A stretch of 64,000 nucleotides of DNA from Xestospongia muta (lineage: Eukaryota; Porifera; Demospongiae; Haplosclerida; Petrosiidae), in assembly GCA_963693285.1 (NCBI GenBank), contig OY848919.1, forward strand, positions 13,229,639-13,293,638, written 5' to 3'. Made by a program: the position numbers and the translations under genes. The notes beneath the pieces were generated by a model. That model searched no databases. It saw only the letters and a list, made by a program, of their open reading frames with translations, and had not been told where the DNA came from. Positions 46,078 through 56,993 of the stretch are shown in pieces. The first letter of the stretch is position 1. The number at the start of each line of letters is the position of its first letter.

Positions 46078-48847
46078 TTAGTTTGTATATGACATAATTT
46101 CATCAGCTAAGTCATTTCGGTTTAATTTCTCTCTTAAAACATCGACAAATTTAGTCAAAATACCAGGATTGTGCTTGACACGATCCCTTATATCATCAAG
46201 AATAGTTTCAAGACGCTCCTCATTTGTATCTCTACTGACTTTGTCTTTTACTTTCTTGTAAACATCCTCAAAGATGATTTGTTTTGAATAAAGTTTTCGT
46301 GCCAGAACAACGGGATCAATAGTTGATTCAACAATAATGTCAGTACATTGAACTAGAGCGCTTACAGCTTTATCACAACTCTCATGAGTATTATCTGTAG
46401 GCAGAATGATGAACATAAAAACACACACAGAGGTAGTATTACTAGCTAAACTACATATATGTGAGAATAATTCATAAAATTGGAATCTTTGAAATATGTT
46501 TTTATTGCAAAGTATTTAAACACCATTTTATATGATAATAATTACTATTTACCTAGATTAGTACATGGAGTTGTTAAAGACACATGTCTAGATACTTCAT
46601 CAATTTTGTGGGGAAAGGAAGCTATGGAAGAAAAAAAATCATAATACAATGAAATTAAAAACTCACCTTCCTCTTCAACTACAGATTTAAACCAAGGTAG
46701 TTGACGTGTCTTATTAATATGAACAGGATCAGTTATATCATCTTTACAACATGTAAGTATTAGCTTGTCTTGATTTAAATGACAAAGGTGTTCTGTTGTA
46801 TTACAAATTGAACAATGAAAACATTCCTCAGGATATTTTAAGTTATCCAAATAATGGAATTTGTCAACAACACCACTGATACCTTCTTTAATAGCTTCAC
46901 GAATGCGATGACACTCATTCTGTGGACAAGTATATAATACCTCCAGCCAATAAATAGCATCTATTAATAGAACTGCTCCTCCTAGACTAGTACAAGCTAA
47001 GTGAATAGCATTACGATACTGGGGCTTGTCAGTTTGTGAGAGAATAAATTTTGGTGGACATTGGCGAGAGAAGAGATTGACGACTAGTGCTGGAAAAAGA
47101 CCTTGTGGAAGAGGTTTCTCATTCCAGGTTAAAACGAGGGGATCAACATTCTTTATGAATGGCTTTCTTAAAGACTCTAAATCATTAGTAGTAGGTAGGA
47201 CACAAGGAAGGAAGTATTCTTCTGACTGAGGTAGAGGAGAGATAATAAACAAGTATTCCATTAAATTCAAGAAATCATCAGCTGAAAACTCCTTTGAAAA
47301 TCCTTGTGATAGGGATTCAGTCAATAAATCTTGTGAAAATATTCCTTGAGTCTTGAGTTTCTCATGAGTACTACGATGAACATCAATATCTAGTGTTGTC
47401 TTTAAGTGATCAACGGCATCAGCAAAAGAAATACTAATCAACAGAGACAGTTTGTCCAGAAGTGGTTTTGGGTTGAGGAAGACAACATTAGGGAGGACTT
47501 TAGGAAAATAAAGGTAAATGGTTAAATCATGATAGTACATTAAGGCAGCATTTACATCACCCTCATCCATTTCAATGACTTTACCAATACTGGTACATTT
47601 AGACTTGCTAATAATAGAGCTATTAGAGGTCACTTGGTGCTCCTGTAAGTCTAAGTGAAATAAGAACCATCGAACAGGAATCTCTGCCTCAATGTAAGAC
47701 CGGCATATTTTACGCCGAATTTCTTCAGCTATTGTTTGTCCTTCCACATCTCTCTCAATTGTGTTAACAGGAAATATTACTTTATTTCCAGAGACACGAT
47801 GTACAATTAAAGCATCTCCATATTGCTCTAATCTTGACAAGAGCTTGCTGTTTTTCTCATCTAAAGACTCACCAGAATCACTTATCTTATCATAAAATGT
47901 TCCCAATACTAGAGAGAATGGTTCTTTGATTAAGCAGGGAATACCTGGTAGGTTGGGTGGATTAACAGATGCAAGTGAGCGAAATGATCCTTCAATAAGT
48001 TGTAAGTTTGTTACTTGTCGTTCCACTGGATTACCAATCATCTGTCCTTTAACACTGAAGTAAAACTTTGGTACATCTTCAAGTTTTTCATTTAGTTTGT
48101 GAGTGAAAATATTAACTGAATTATAACGTAGCAAGGCAGGAGCTATATCTAAGAAGGCAGCCTGACCTCCTGAGTCTACTGCATATATCCAGTGTGACTC
48201 TAAGAGTGGAGTAGACTCCTTCACACCAGGTAACATCTCTAGGATTTTTTTGGTAGCATTAGAAACTAGAGGTGGTATTGACTCTTGAGATTGAGAGACA
48301 GTTTCTGCAGATGTTTCATTTTCTTGTTGCTCAAGATCTTGTGCTTCATCAGAAGAAGAATGATCACTACCATCATCTTTATCATTTTGTACAGTGACAA
48401 CAGTTGATGAGCTTATTGTTGGCAATGAACGTGGTTTGACTCCTTTCTTAATGGTTTCAGCAAGCATCTTTCTTAGTAAGTCAATATCTACCTTAATCAA
48501 AGACTGGGTAGCTTTATCCACTTTAAGAGGTGTGGTCGTTACCTCTCTTACTCCAGGTACTTCAGGTACTGGTGTAGTTGTTACCATTCTTACTTCAGGT
48601 ACTGCCACTACTGGAGTGCTATGATGATAGTCTGGTGGAGGCTCATTAAGTAATAATTTCATAAAAGATGATTTTCCACTTCCTGGAGGACCAGAGACAG
48701 ATTGTTTGGTCCACTTAACTTTGACATGTCCCTCCTTAAGAGCACTTTTAAGCACACCAGAATAATCTTTGACATGATCCTTGTTATGAATATTAGCCTT
48801 ATGTTGGATGTCATCATAATCTCCTGTAATCAAGGTGGTAGTAGTAC
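46078..48847 (-). CDS. P-loop GTPase / COR-like protein with C-terminal CARD-like domain
   Basis: Exons 46667..48847, 46553..46621 and 46078..46394 (stop 46078-46080). Counting from the TTG codon at 48833, a Walker A/G1 motif GPPGSGKS lies at residues 48-55. A Thr/Val/Pro and acidic low-complexity stretch (about 60-190) contains two VTTTP units. A G3-like VDSGGQAAFLD is at about 219-229. A long COR-like region follows (KVLPNVVFLNPKP, ADAVDHLKTTLDIDVHR), then a Cys/His cluster (CFHCSICNTTEHLCHL) that could bind zinc. The last exon is a helical CARD-like domain shared with 24063..24377. The layout suggests a Roc-COR or STAND-like switch coupled to a death-fold effector (inference). The acceptor at 48847 is phase 1 and its upstream exon(s) with the ATG were not found. 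The 45-nt intron at 46622-46666 is in frame and stop-free. Confidence 0.7.
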
Positions 48848-49169
48848 CTATGTAAATAACACAAGTTCAAAGGTATATGTAATATATTATTTTCATAATT
48901 CTTGGTAGTTTCTATAACATTTTATACCACTGATTAAGAAAAAATTAAATCTTCAACAAACAATAATTTATTATCTAGTAATTCTAAAATTGTATTGTAG
49001 TGTACTATCAGACACTGTGGTACTATCTATTAAAGTTACATATACAATTCAGAAATTCTCTCAGTGATGATAAAATTTTAGAGGAACAATACCATCATGA
49101 TTGTAATAATTACATAATAGATCCTTTTTAGTCACATCCATTTATTGATGTGACCATGTCTAACAAAAC
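48848..49169. other. upstream intron of the GTPase gene, no exon identified
   Basis: No phase-1 donor preceded by an ATG-starting frame was found here, so the 5' exon must lie further upstream or has been lost. Confidence 0.4.
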
Positions 49170-49370
49170 AGGTCTTATTGCACAAAAAAATTTTGAATAA
49201 ATGCTTGCATATAAATGGTTGCTATGCAACCATCTTGAACAGGAAAAGTAATGAAAGTTGGTATGCAGGAAGTATAATAATTGTCCTTATGTAGACTTCC
49301 TGTTTAACATGGCTGTGTAGCAACCATTTATACTAAAGCATTTGTTTGAATTTTTTTTGTGAGATAAAAC
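49170..49370. mobile_element. fold-back (inverted repeat) element
   Basis: Arms of about 80 bp around ATAAATGGTTGCTA and CAGGAAG are inverse copies, separated by about 30-40 bp. The unit could form a long hairpin and resembles a fold-back MITE. It is non-coding. Confidence 0.7.
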
Positions 49371-49477
49371 CACTTTCTTTAGACTTGATCAAATTTATGA
49401 ATTTCCAATAAAGTGATTTGGTCATGTTTACGAATGTAATAATTGGTTTTCTAGCTTTTCTGGAATCTGGAGTCATA

Positions 49478-49925
49478 CCGTATTTGCTGGTTGTTAGACA
49501 CATATGGTTATTAAGCACATACTGTTTGTTAAGCGCACGCATTTATCTTGGTCAGAATTCTTTTTTAAGCGCTTAATGAATTATTAATAAGCAATATGCA
49601 TGACCGACAATGAATCCGTCCTTCATCACAGATACAACAAAATAGTCATGTTCATTTGCTTCCTCTTTCACTAATAGAATAACTTCTCTAACTGAAGCCA
49701 TTCATACTTTTTTGTAAATGTGAATGAGTAATGACCTCAAATTACACTATCAAATGAGAACTCAGTAGAAACAACAGCCATATCTCCCAAGTGTTCGAGT
49801 GAAAGCCACACCCAGAAAAGTGACATCATCTGCAAAGGCTATTTGTTAAACATGTATCCTCATTAAACACATATTTTCTTTCTGTGGAGATACAAGCACA
49901 TGTGCTTAATAACCAGCAAATCATG
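49478..49925. mobile_element. TA-flanked MITE (copy 2, diverged)
   Basis: It starts TA|CCGTATTTGCTGG and ends in the inverse CCAGCAAAT, with internal sequence alignable in inverse orientation to 2488-2905 (for example TTATCTTGGTCAGAA). Confidence 0.75.
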
Positions 49926-50669
49926 CAAAATAACATACTTAGCTATGTCACAGAGAAAGCTAGCAACACATTTAAGAAACCAAAGAGCAAATGAATTTAC
50001 AACTAAAAAGTAAAAGATTACTTACAAGATGTCTAAAGTATAACATACAGAGGTCTTATATAAAAGTTATGAATATCATTATAGCTGGCCACTTCCTGCT
50101 TATCAGACGGCAGGTATAGATTGGGGGTTATTTGGGGGTGTGGTGCTAACTAAGTACATGGATATAGCTAATGATAACTACTCTTTTGTCATGAAGTTGC
50201 AGGACGTTGTTCATTTTTGTTTCTCAATATATTCTGTATTAAGCTACAATGTAAATCTACTTAGTACAAAAATCATCAAAACAAAGATTAAGCACTGTAT
50301 TACAGTTTATAAGTTCCTACATATAACCCTTAAACATGATAGTCTGGACACAGACAATGTGTAGGACTTAATATAAATAGGTATGGCTGCAAAGGGTCTA
50401 TAAAAGATTAATGCAGTACACTCTATAAAAGATTAATGCAGTACACTCTGTCCAATTTGATACTACTACTTAGTGTTATATCTTAGGGTAGAAATAAACT
50501 AGAGAAATGGTTTACACCATTCAATATGTCTTGCAACTCCACTTAAAGATATAGTGATCTAGAATACTAGCTGTTCAGAAAAGTAGATGTCTTTAATACT
50601 AAACATATTTTGGAGACAACTATAAAGGACATTGAAAAACTTAAATCAAACTTGCCAAGAATATTAAAC
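49926..50669. other. intergenic, no gene seen
   Basis: A short direct repeat (TATAAAAGATTAATGCAGTACACTC units near 50400-50445) is present. Small frames here lack splice or homology support. Confidence 0.4.
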
Positions 50670-51290
50670 GAGCATGCGCAGTATAAAAGGGGGCTGGGTT
50701 GCCCACAAAATGGCACACGCAAAACTTTTCGATATTAAAAAACGAAAACTGTTTCTTTTCCTGTTTACATCATACATATACACTTTCTGTAGCTGTTGCA
50801 ATAGATGCTTAATTAATATTATGTGTATGTTCAGTGCAGATATTTTTTTGAATACGTGTGTGTAAGTTTCTGTAGTGAAATGGTGAGCAGGAGAAAACGT
50901 GTAAGACTTTCTCTTGTTATCGACTTTGACAGTCTAGAGGGGAAGAATGTCTTCAAGAGAAAGTTGAACTATGTTAGAAAAGTTTTAACTCTTACTAGGT
51001 AATCTGATTTAGACAACTATGGTCTTATGTCAGCCATCCTTGATTCTGCCATGTATAAGTGCAGTATAGCAATAAAAGTTGTTATCTATTATTATCAACC
51101 GTGTAATTGAGATAACACGTGTTTGTTACCTAGAGCTAACTATTACAACTATTATAGATATTTTGTGTGGGTTGTTCAGGTTGGTATGGCTACTATCTAG
51201 AACGACATCTAGGTTTGAATATTGGCGCCATCTCTCTGTTTGGTAGACATCACTTCCTTTCCAGGCAGCCCACCCCCCTTTTATAGCGAG
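50670..51290. repeat. inverted repeat pair carrying TATA boxes
   Basis: TATAAAAGGGGGCTGGGTTG (from 50682) is matched in inverse at 51264-51285 with 20 of 22 identities. Each arm has a TATAAAA facing inward, and the left arm is preceded by GAGCATGCGCAG (50670-50681), the inverse of the promoter palindrome seen elsewhere. It could be the ends of a transposon or two facing promoters. Confidence 0.5.
50880..50998 (+). CDS. possible first exon of an unrecognised gene
   Basis: ATG at 50880 opens MVSRRKRVRLSLVIDF and runs 39 codons to a good donor ACTAG|gtaatc. It is basic at the N-terminus, then amphipathic (FKRKLNYVRKVLTL). It lies about 200 bp downstream of the left TATA box. No following exon was identified. 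Low confidence; it could be part of a mobile element. Confidence 0.3.
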
Positions 51291-51482
51291 TGAGAATCCG
51301 CATAGAGTGCATTATATCTGACACATGCTTGTTTAAGCTATGAGGCCACACCCAAGTTAAAATAATCATATTATTCATTATTGAAATTCCACAAACCATT
51401 ATCAAATTCAAAGTAGACAGAGTATAAAAATAAACTAACATTTGTAATTAGTGAATGTATTAATCATTAGTTATCAGCTTAC

Positions 51483-52069
51483 CTTCATCTTTGACTCTTA
51501 CTATGACCTTATTAGCCATATCACGAAATGCTTCATTCAACAGATCTTGTATATCATGAAGAGTGTATTCATCTACATTCCATTTCAGGATAAACTCAAT
51601 AGTGCCAGGATAGGGTAAATCAATCTCCAATTTTGCACACAGATTAGCTTTGATATTCTTGCAGAATGAATCAACTTCTTCTTTATAATTCGTAATGTGA
51701 TGTTTAGCTTCTGTGATGTAATATTGATTAACAATACCCTCCAAACAGCCAATATTAATAATGGTACATTTGTCTTGCACTAAATCCATAACATCATCAA
51801 ATGATTCAGCTTGAGACAATTGAGGTCTTAGTTCACGGAAACATCTTCGAAGATATGTTTTGAGGTCTTGAAGTGAAGGAATACCGTCGGCAATGAGAGG
51901 AGCAACAGTGTAAATAAGTTTGCTAAAAGTTACACTTATCTGATCAAACTTGTACTGATAAGAACGTGGAATATGAATCCTTACTACATCACCTAAGAAC
52001 AACAAAAAAATTAAAAACTTTTAACAGTGTAAGATCATACGCACCTAGCTCTACACGGGTAGCTTCCAT
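51483..52069 (-). CDS. gene H: short X-domain gene, 3' side lost
   Basis: Exon 52045..52069 (MEATRVEL) joins in phase 1 to 51483..51992, which encodes an X domain up to VRVKDEG and a donor, the same break point as in the genes at 1395 and 21312. X hallmarks are present: SYQYKFDQ, SFDDVMDLVQDKCTI, FILKWNVDE. No later exon is seen: the inverted-repeat segment at 50670-51290 starts about 200 bp downstream. There is no MASNTE, DD or CARD-like module. It faces the longest MEREV copy across a 78-bp promoter. Either a small gene with an unseen last exon or a truncated copy. Confidence 0.6.
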
Positions 52070-52147
52070 TGGGCCTTGGCTTTGCCTTTTAACTTGCGCA
52101 TGCTCAGAAAAGTAGGGAGGGGCTTATTTGCAGTTTTTGCAGGCACA
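52070..52147. promoter_or_regulatory. shared bidirectional promoter (gene H / MEREV copy g)
   Basis: TTGCGCATGCTCA at 52094-52106; 78 bp between start codons, the tightest in the window. Confidence 0.6.
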
Positions 52148-53824
52148 ATGGAGAGAGAAGTCAGTTTCCTACGTTGTTCTAAGGTCAGTCATTCTCCTAG
52201 TACACAGTATATATATAAAGTGATCTATATAGCTCAGTAGTTATGTGGAGTTCAACAAGATGATACATGGACTACAACACTCTGTACATGGATACAACAG
52301 AGGAGAGTCACTCCATACAACATCTACTAGGTACATTACCTGTGTGTGTCAGTATTACTATGAGATAATAGTACTATATACTGCAGTATATGATCACTTA
52401 CTGTAGGAAAGGAACATGTACTGAATATAACTTTTATCAGACATTAACAATAATGTTGAATCAAGTACTCAAGTATGTCACATGATCACTTGTTTTATAA
52501 TTGTCTCTCTCTCTCTCCTATCATTGTTGTCTCTGTAGTAATCCTCATGTTGAAATACAACATCAAGAACTGTTAACTATATATCAATGGTTTTGTCTTA
52601 ATAGACCATACACATCACAGGTAATAGTTACTAGTTATATTACTAGTTATTATATCTATAGAAGATCAACAACACTAGTGCTCCAAAACCTCAACTATTT
52701 CTGACAAAGTCTCGTACACAAAGAGGAGGAGGAGGGGCTAGTAGACCTCAAACTGCTCCAGCTGCTCTTGGCTATGTAAATACTCCATATAGTGTCCATA
52801 CTAGTATATAATGTATGTTAATAGTAACTATGATATGTGGTAATATATAGTGATTGATATGTTAACACTTAACATCATTTATTAGTTAACACTATCTCTC
52901 TATAGACCACACCTACATCCTCTTGTAAAACCCCTCTCTGTCCTCCGTCCACTCCAGCTCCTTTATTAGGGTTTACATCCACTTATGTCACACGTTCACT
53001 ACACACCTCACAACGACCACCTACACACTCACCATCTCCTAGTGAGTTAGAACAGGTGGAGAAGAGAAGACAACCTGTACTTAATAGATCAGAGATAGCA
53101 GTACTGATAGTACTACACATAATACTGAACACAGACATACAAGGTATAATGGTATATTATAATGTGAGGTGAAGTGACATATCATATATTAGGACATTGA
53201 CTCCTAGTACAATATATTTGACTGCTTCAAGTATAGCAGCTGATATGACACTTGATAGAATGACAGTAAGTACATACAATACTACATTATAATATGATCT
53301 ATTAATAACTCTAGTCATCATTGAGGACACCATTATTATTACCATATAAACCAGTAGATCAATACAAACCTCCTGTACAATCAACCCCTCAATATATCAG
53401 TGTTAATAGGAATGTAATAGTCACTTCAAGAGATGGTAAGAAGGATACAAAGAAGACTGAAGTTACCTTGGATACTATAACTGAAGGAACAGACGAGTTA
53501 GACACAACAGAAACTATTAAGGAGGTTGCCATGGAAACAATGATAAAATCTCCAGTAACAACCAAAGATCCACCTCCATTACAAGCAGATACACAAGTAG
53601 CCAGTGATCGTACAAGGTCAGAGGTTGACATGATTGCTGTTCCCGTGGTCAGTATTAGATATAGGAGAACATTGTCTACTGATAAAGTAGTGGACAGACA
53701 TACACCCAAACACAGTATACGTCAACCTCATCAAATGGGTGTGGTTTCCTTATCCTTCCCAAATGATCAGTTACCACTTCATAGACAAACTAGACAACGA
53801 CGGTTAGTTCTATCATGTGTATAG
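52148..53824 (+). pseudogene. MEREV copy g, longest copy (seven exons, one frameshift)
   Basis: Exons: 52148..52183, 52233..52330, 52539..52620, 52662..52775, 52906..53143, 53193..53265 and 53315..53824 (stop). Phases agree (0, 2, 0, 0, then 2, 0) except that exon 5 has lost 7 bp relative to the copy at 39192, so it leaves in phase 1 and exon 6 would stop at once. Features of the encoded protein: MEREVSFLRCSK start, helical first 70 residues, Gly run and Pro-rich stretch, then a 169-residue last exon rich in Thr/Asp/Lys (KKDTKKTEVTLDTITEG, SIRQPHQMGVVSLSF). No known domain was recognised. All other copies stop short of the last exon except the deleted copy d. Confidence 0.6.
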
Positions 53825-54174
53825 TTTCTATCAAAGTCCATTAAATGGGTGGAGTTTGTGGACATAAAATATTATTACATATTAATTTTTATTTTTAGGT
53901 CTCCAAAGACTCTCATGCCAATGGTTGCTGGTTTTAACAAGCACCATTATCGACCAAAAACAGTTGCCTAGCAACAAAACAATTAACTTTTGTTTTTAAA
54001 AAGAATTATTACATACAATATGTATTATATATAAAAATAACGATACTAGTATCTTTTTGTTAAGTAAAGTACTTCTATTGTAAAAATTATGGAAGATAGT
54101 CTAAATCAAATTTTGAAACATGACAAGAATGATAAGTGAATAAATGCTAATTAAATGAGTGGGCAGAGCAGTAC

Positions 54175-55022
54175 TAACTCACACGACAAGATTGCGCAGG
54201 CATTAATTGTCCAACTTTTTGAACAAGAGCTCGTGACAAGTAACTCATTGTCCCATAGACACCACTGGGGGCGGAGTCATAGAAATAAATGCACACACCA
54301 GCATATCCCTCACAGCAGGTAGGAACTTCACAACAACACATGAGAGCTAACCCATTGTTTGATTTCTGTAGAGATAAGAAAGACTCCTTTAATTACAGCA
54401 CATATATATACTACACCCTCTAATCATATAGTCTACACATATATTATTAAAGCAAAGAATATAGCAAATACTTGGACTAGGGATTGAACTCAAGCCTCTC
54501 CAACTTGATTGCTCTACCAATGAGCTACCAAGAGTCTCTGACAATTGTTGTAGTGACATCACATATATGACCAACTGAGTTACTCAATTCAAACTCCACC
54601 CATATATTGTGGTACTAACTCCACCCACAATTAATGACATAATCTTACTTACTTGATCTTCTAGGAACAAGTTATTTCCTGATGTTATAATATCATCAAT
54701 ATTAATAATTAGTTGTAGATTTAATTGTGGATTAAGGCGAACAAGATGTGATATTATCATAATAACTTCCACTACTAGCTGACGATACTCTGGATCAGGT
54801 AGTGAATTGAGAACTGATTCTACACGTAATGCAAATTTGAGTTCTCCAGAAGTCATCTGGAACAGGAATGAAAACATGAGTGTCAGTCCTAAAATAGGAA
54901 CATGACTTACTTCATTGACTGTTGGGTTCTTGGGTAACAATTGATTACCAATAAAAATTCCTTCACATTTTTCTAAAGTGTGCCAAACATTATTATAGAA
55001 CTTTGGAGGGACACGATTGAGC
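54175..55022 (-). pseudogene. phosphorylase b kinase alpha-type C-terminal exons
   Basis: Three exons read on the minus strand: 54911..about 55022 (LNRVPPKFYNNVWHTLEKCE), 54653..54855 (MTSGELKFALRVESVLN, PDPEYRQLVVEV) and about 54175..54340 (YDSAPSGVYGTMSYLSRALV). These match the C-terminal region of PHKA-type regulatory subunits, which in animals hold the kinase complex. The 5' side is fused at about 55022 to the truncated MASNTE exon of another gene. It is a fragment, not a working gene. Confidence 0.75.
54471..54540 (-). tRNA. tRNA-like sequence (degenerate or tRNA-derived)
   Basis: On the minus strand TAGCTCATTGGTAGAGC forms a perfect D-arm-like stem and A-box, and GAGTTCAATCC is B-box-like about 25 bp later. 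Acceptor arms pair only partly (CTTGG with CCAAG) and the anticodon stem is poor. Probably a tRNA pseudogene or the head of a tRNA-derived SINE. Confidence 0.4.
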
Positions 55023-55187
55023 AAATTCCATATCTTGTGAGGGTATAAAGTGTGCTGCATGTGCTCTGCCAGCAAAATCCATCATGATTCCTTTCAGTTT
55101 AGAGTGAATTTTGTAACTGTACGAGACGAAAACATCAACAACAGCTCGTCTGTAGCTAGTAATATCCACAGTTTCAGTGTTGGAAGC
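55023..55187 (-). pseudogene. gene I: truncated MASNTE first exon
   Basis: It starts MASNTETVDITSYRRAVVD and follows the family to SQDMEFA, then runs into PHKA sequence. The MASNTE frame continues only a few codons (QSCPSKVL) to a stop. The remaining half of the module and all downstream exons are missing. Confidence 0.8.
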
Positions 55188-55304
55188 CATTACAAAGAAA
55201 GGGCGTATGAGGGCCGAGGTCCTTAAAGCTATCAGTCTGCGCATGCTCCATAAGACTATAATATTAAACTTGGGTGGAGCTCATTTGCAGTTTTTGCAGA
55301 CAGA
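55188..55304. promoter_or_regulatory. shared bidirectional promoter (gene I / MEREV copy h)
   Basis: CTGCGCATGCTCC at 55237-55249 and GGGTGGAGCTCATTTGC near 55273. Confidence 0.55.
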
Positions 55305-55425
55305 ATGGAGAGAGAAGTCAGTTTCCTACGTTGTTCTAAGGTCAGTCATTCTCCTAGTACACAGTATATATATAAAGTGATCTATATAGCTCAGTAGTTA
55401 TGTGGAGTTCAACAAGATGATACAG
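55305..55425 (+). pseudogene. MEREV copy h, truncated in exon 2
   Basis: Exon 1, intron 1 and the first third of exon 2 (to AACAAGATGATACA) match the family; unrelated sequence follows. Confidence 0.75.
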
Positions 55426-55548
55426 AGAATTAAGAGTATTACTAGGATTGCAATAATTAGAACCATTACTGCAGCATGATCTATAGAATGATATAAGTTT
55501 TTATTTATAAATTTCAAGAGAGTAAGGTTTATCTTTCATGGGTACAAA

Positions 55549-56366
55549 CTAACAATGGAAATTAGGGCAAAAGATGCAACAATAAATCCATTTATTATTA
55601 AACAATGTCCACAACAAATATAAGATAGCCAACAAATATAATATACCTGTGACTGCCTTCCAAATAAAGGTCAAATCAGATCCTTTACAGTACGCTTTTT
55701 GTTTACTGGATGAATGATGTCCATCAGAATTACTTTTGTTTGATTTTTGTCTTTTGTGTCCTGTAATAAAATAAATAAAACAAATCAATAGAAGCTATTA
55801 TAATACCATTAAGTTCTCTATGTCTTAGTTTTCCTTTCTTTATGTAACGTCTACTTGATGACCTTGAGTCCTCATCAGATGATGTACTGTGATCATAAAC
55901 TTGTTGTTTCTGGTGTGGCATATCTTCATCAGAATCTACTCTCTTAGATTTTCTTTTTCCTGTTGAAATTTGAATCTAATACAATGAAATTATTTTAATA
56001 ACATACTGTGTTCAGATCTCTGTGGTTCAACTGGTACTCTTGAGTACTTCTTTGATGGTGTCTCTCCACCTTGATTAATATTTAAAACATAATTTTCTAT
56101 TTTTTCGGCAACACGATCCTGCCCAACAATGTCATTCCTCATTGCAACAATAATAGTGTCCCAAGTGACCTCAGTAGTACGTTGATCGATCCAACATTGT
56201 ATGACTTCATTCAATTTAATAGAGTTTGGTTTGTTGCTCTGTTGGAGACTTTGAAGTTTTGCATTAGGCACTCCCAATACTATTCCAATTTGATTCCACA
56301 AATAATTGACACAAGTTAACAGTTCAAGAAGTTTAACTGGATCAGGCACTGAATTAAATATACAAC
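55549..56366 (-). CDS. gene L: DD - basic linker - possible tail anchor
   Basis: Exons 56007..56366 (death domain: LLTCVNYLWNQIGIVLG, WIDQRTTEVTWDTI), 55807..55959 (basic, starts RKRKSKRVDSDED, then SSDEDSRSSSRRYIKKGK) and 55549..55760. The last begins GHKRQKSNKS and, if read through its possible donor at 55647, ends with GILYLLAILYLLWTLF, a membrane-span-like segment, and a short Cys-rich tail before the stop. The DD is the same type as the second DD of the LRR gene. No start exon was found; the orphan exon at 56838..56881 has the phase and identity of the exon that precedes the DD in the paralogue, so this is probably the 3' end of a lost UPA-type gene. Splicing at 55647 would remove the anchor. 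Confidence 0.5.
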
Positions 56367-56837
56367 CTGTATATAAACAAGTAAAATATAATAGTAACAA
56401 CTCAAAATATGTTCTCAAAATATCAACACAAAGTAGTGAGGTCCTTTTGAATTTAAATACACACAATAGTTATATAGTACTGTAAGAGCCAACATGTAGA
56501 CAGATCTTTCTAAGCTAATTTGCAGTAATTAGAGCATTTGTTGTGGTCCTACTATAAAAACATATATTTAGTGTACTTTGTACAAGGTACAGGGAAAATT
56601 TGTGAGAGTTTAATTTGGCAATTTTCTTACTTTATATCAATAGCATACATATTTAATGCTTGATAAAGTGGTCATTATGATTATTCCAAGTTCACACAAA
56701 AGACTATCACTTAACAATTTCATTTCTTTGTATACATGAGTATTCTCAGCAGCTACAAATTATTTGCTATAATTACATAAACTGGGAGCTCAATATAAGT
56801 ATTTATAATAAATAAATAATAATAAATATCATTTACT

Positions 56838-56881
56838 TTGTGTACTCTTATAAAGAAATGCTGTACTTGATGCTCCTTCTT
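56838..56881 (-). pseudogene. orphan small exon of the UPA-gene type
   Basis: It encodes EGASSTAFLYKSTQ, matching small exons at 13502, 25063 and 27410; phase 1 at both ends. UPA-like exons that should precede it are absent: unrelated 3' flank of the next LSGDK gene starts at about 56885. Confidence 0.65.
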
Positions 56882-56993
56882 AAGGTGGCATTACAGTTGA
56901 AGTCAGAAGCCAAATAATTTTATTATAATAATATTCATACTATATTCATAATATTCATAACACACTCATTAATACATTGCAGCAATAATATAA

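Noticed and set aside
46545..48833. Single uninterrupted 762-codon exon
   Set aside because: The stretch contains a 45-nt in-frame intron with good splice sites (46622-46666); paralogues at 11004-11129 confirm an intron at this place.
50140..50364. 74-codon plus-strand ORF
   Set aside because: AT-rich, without module homology, promoter or splice support.
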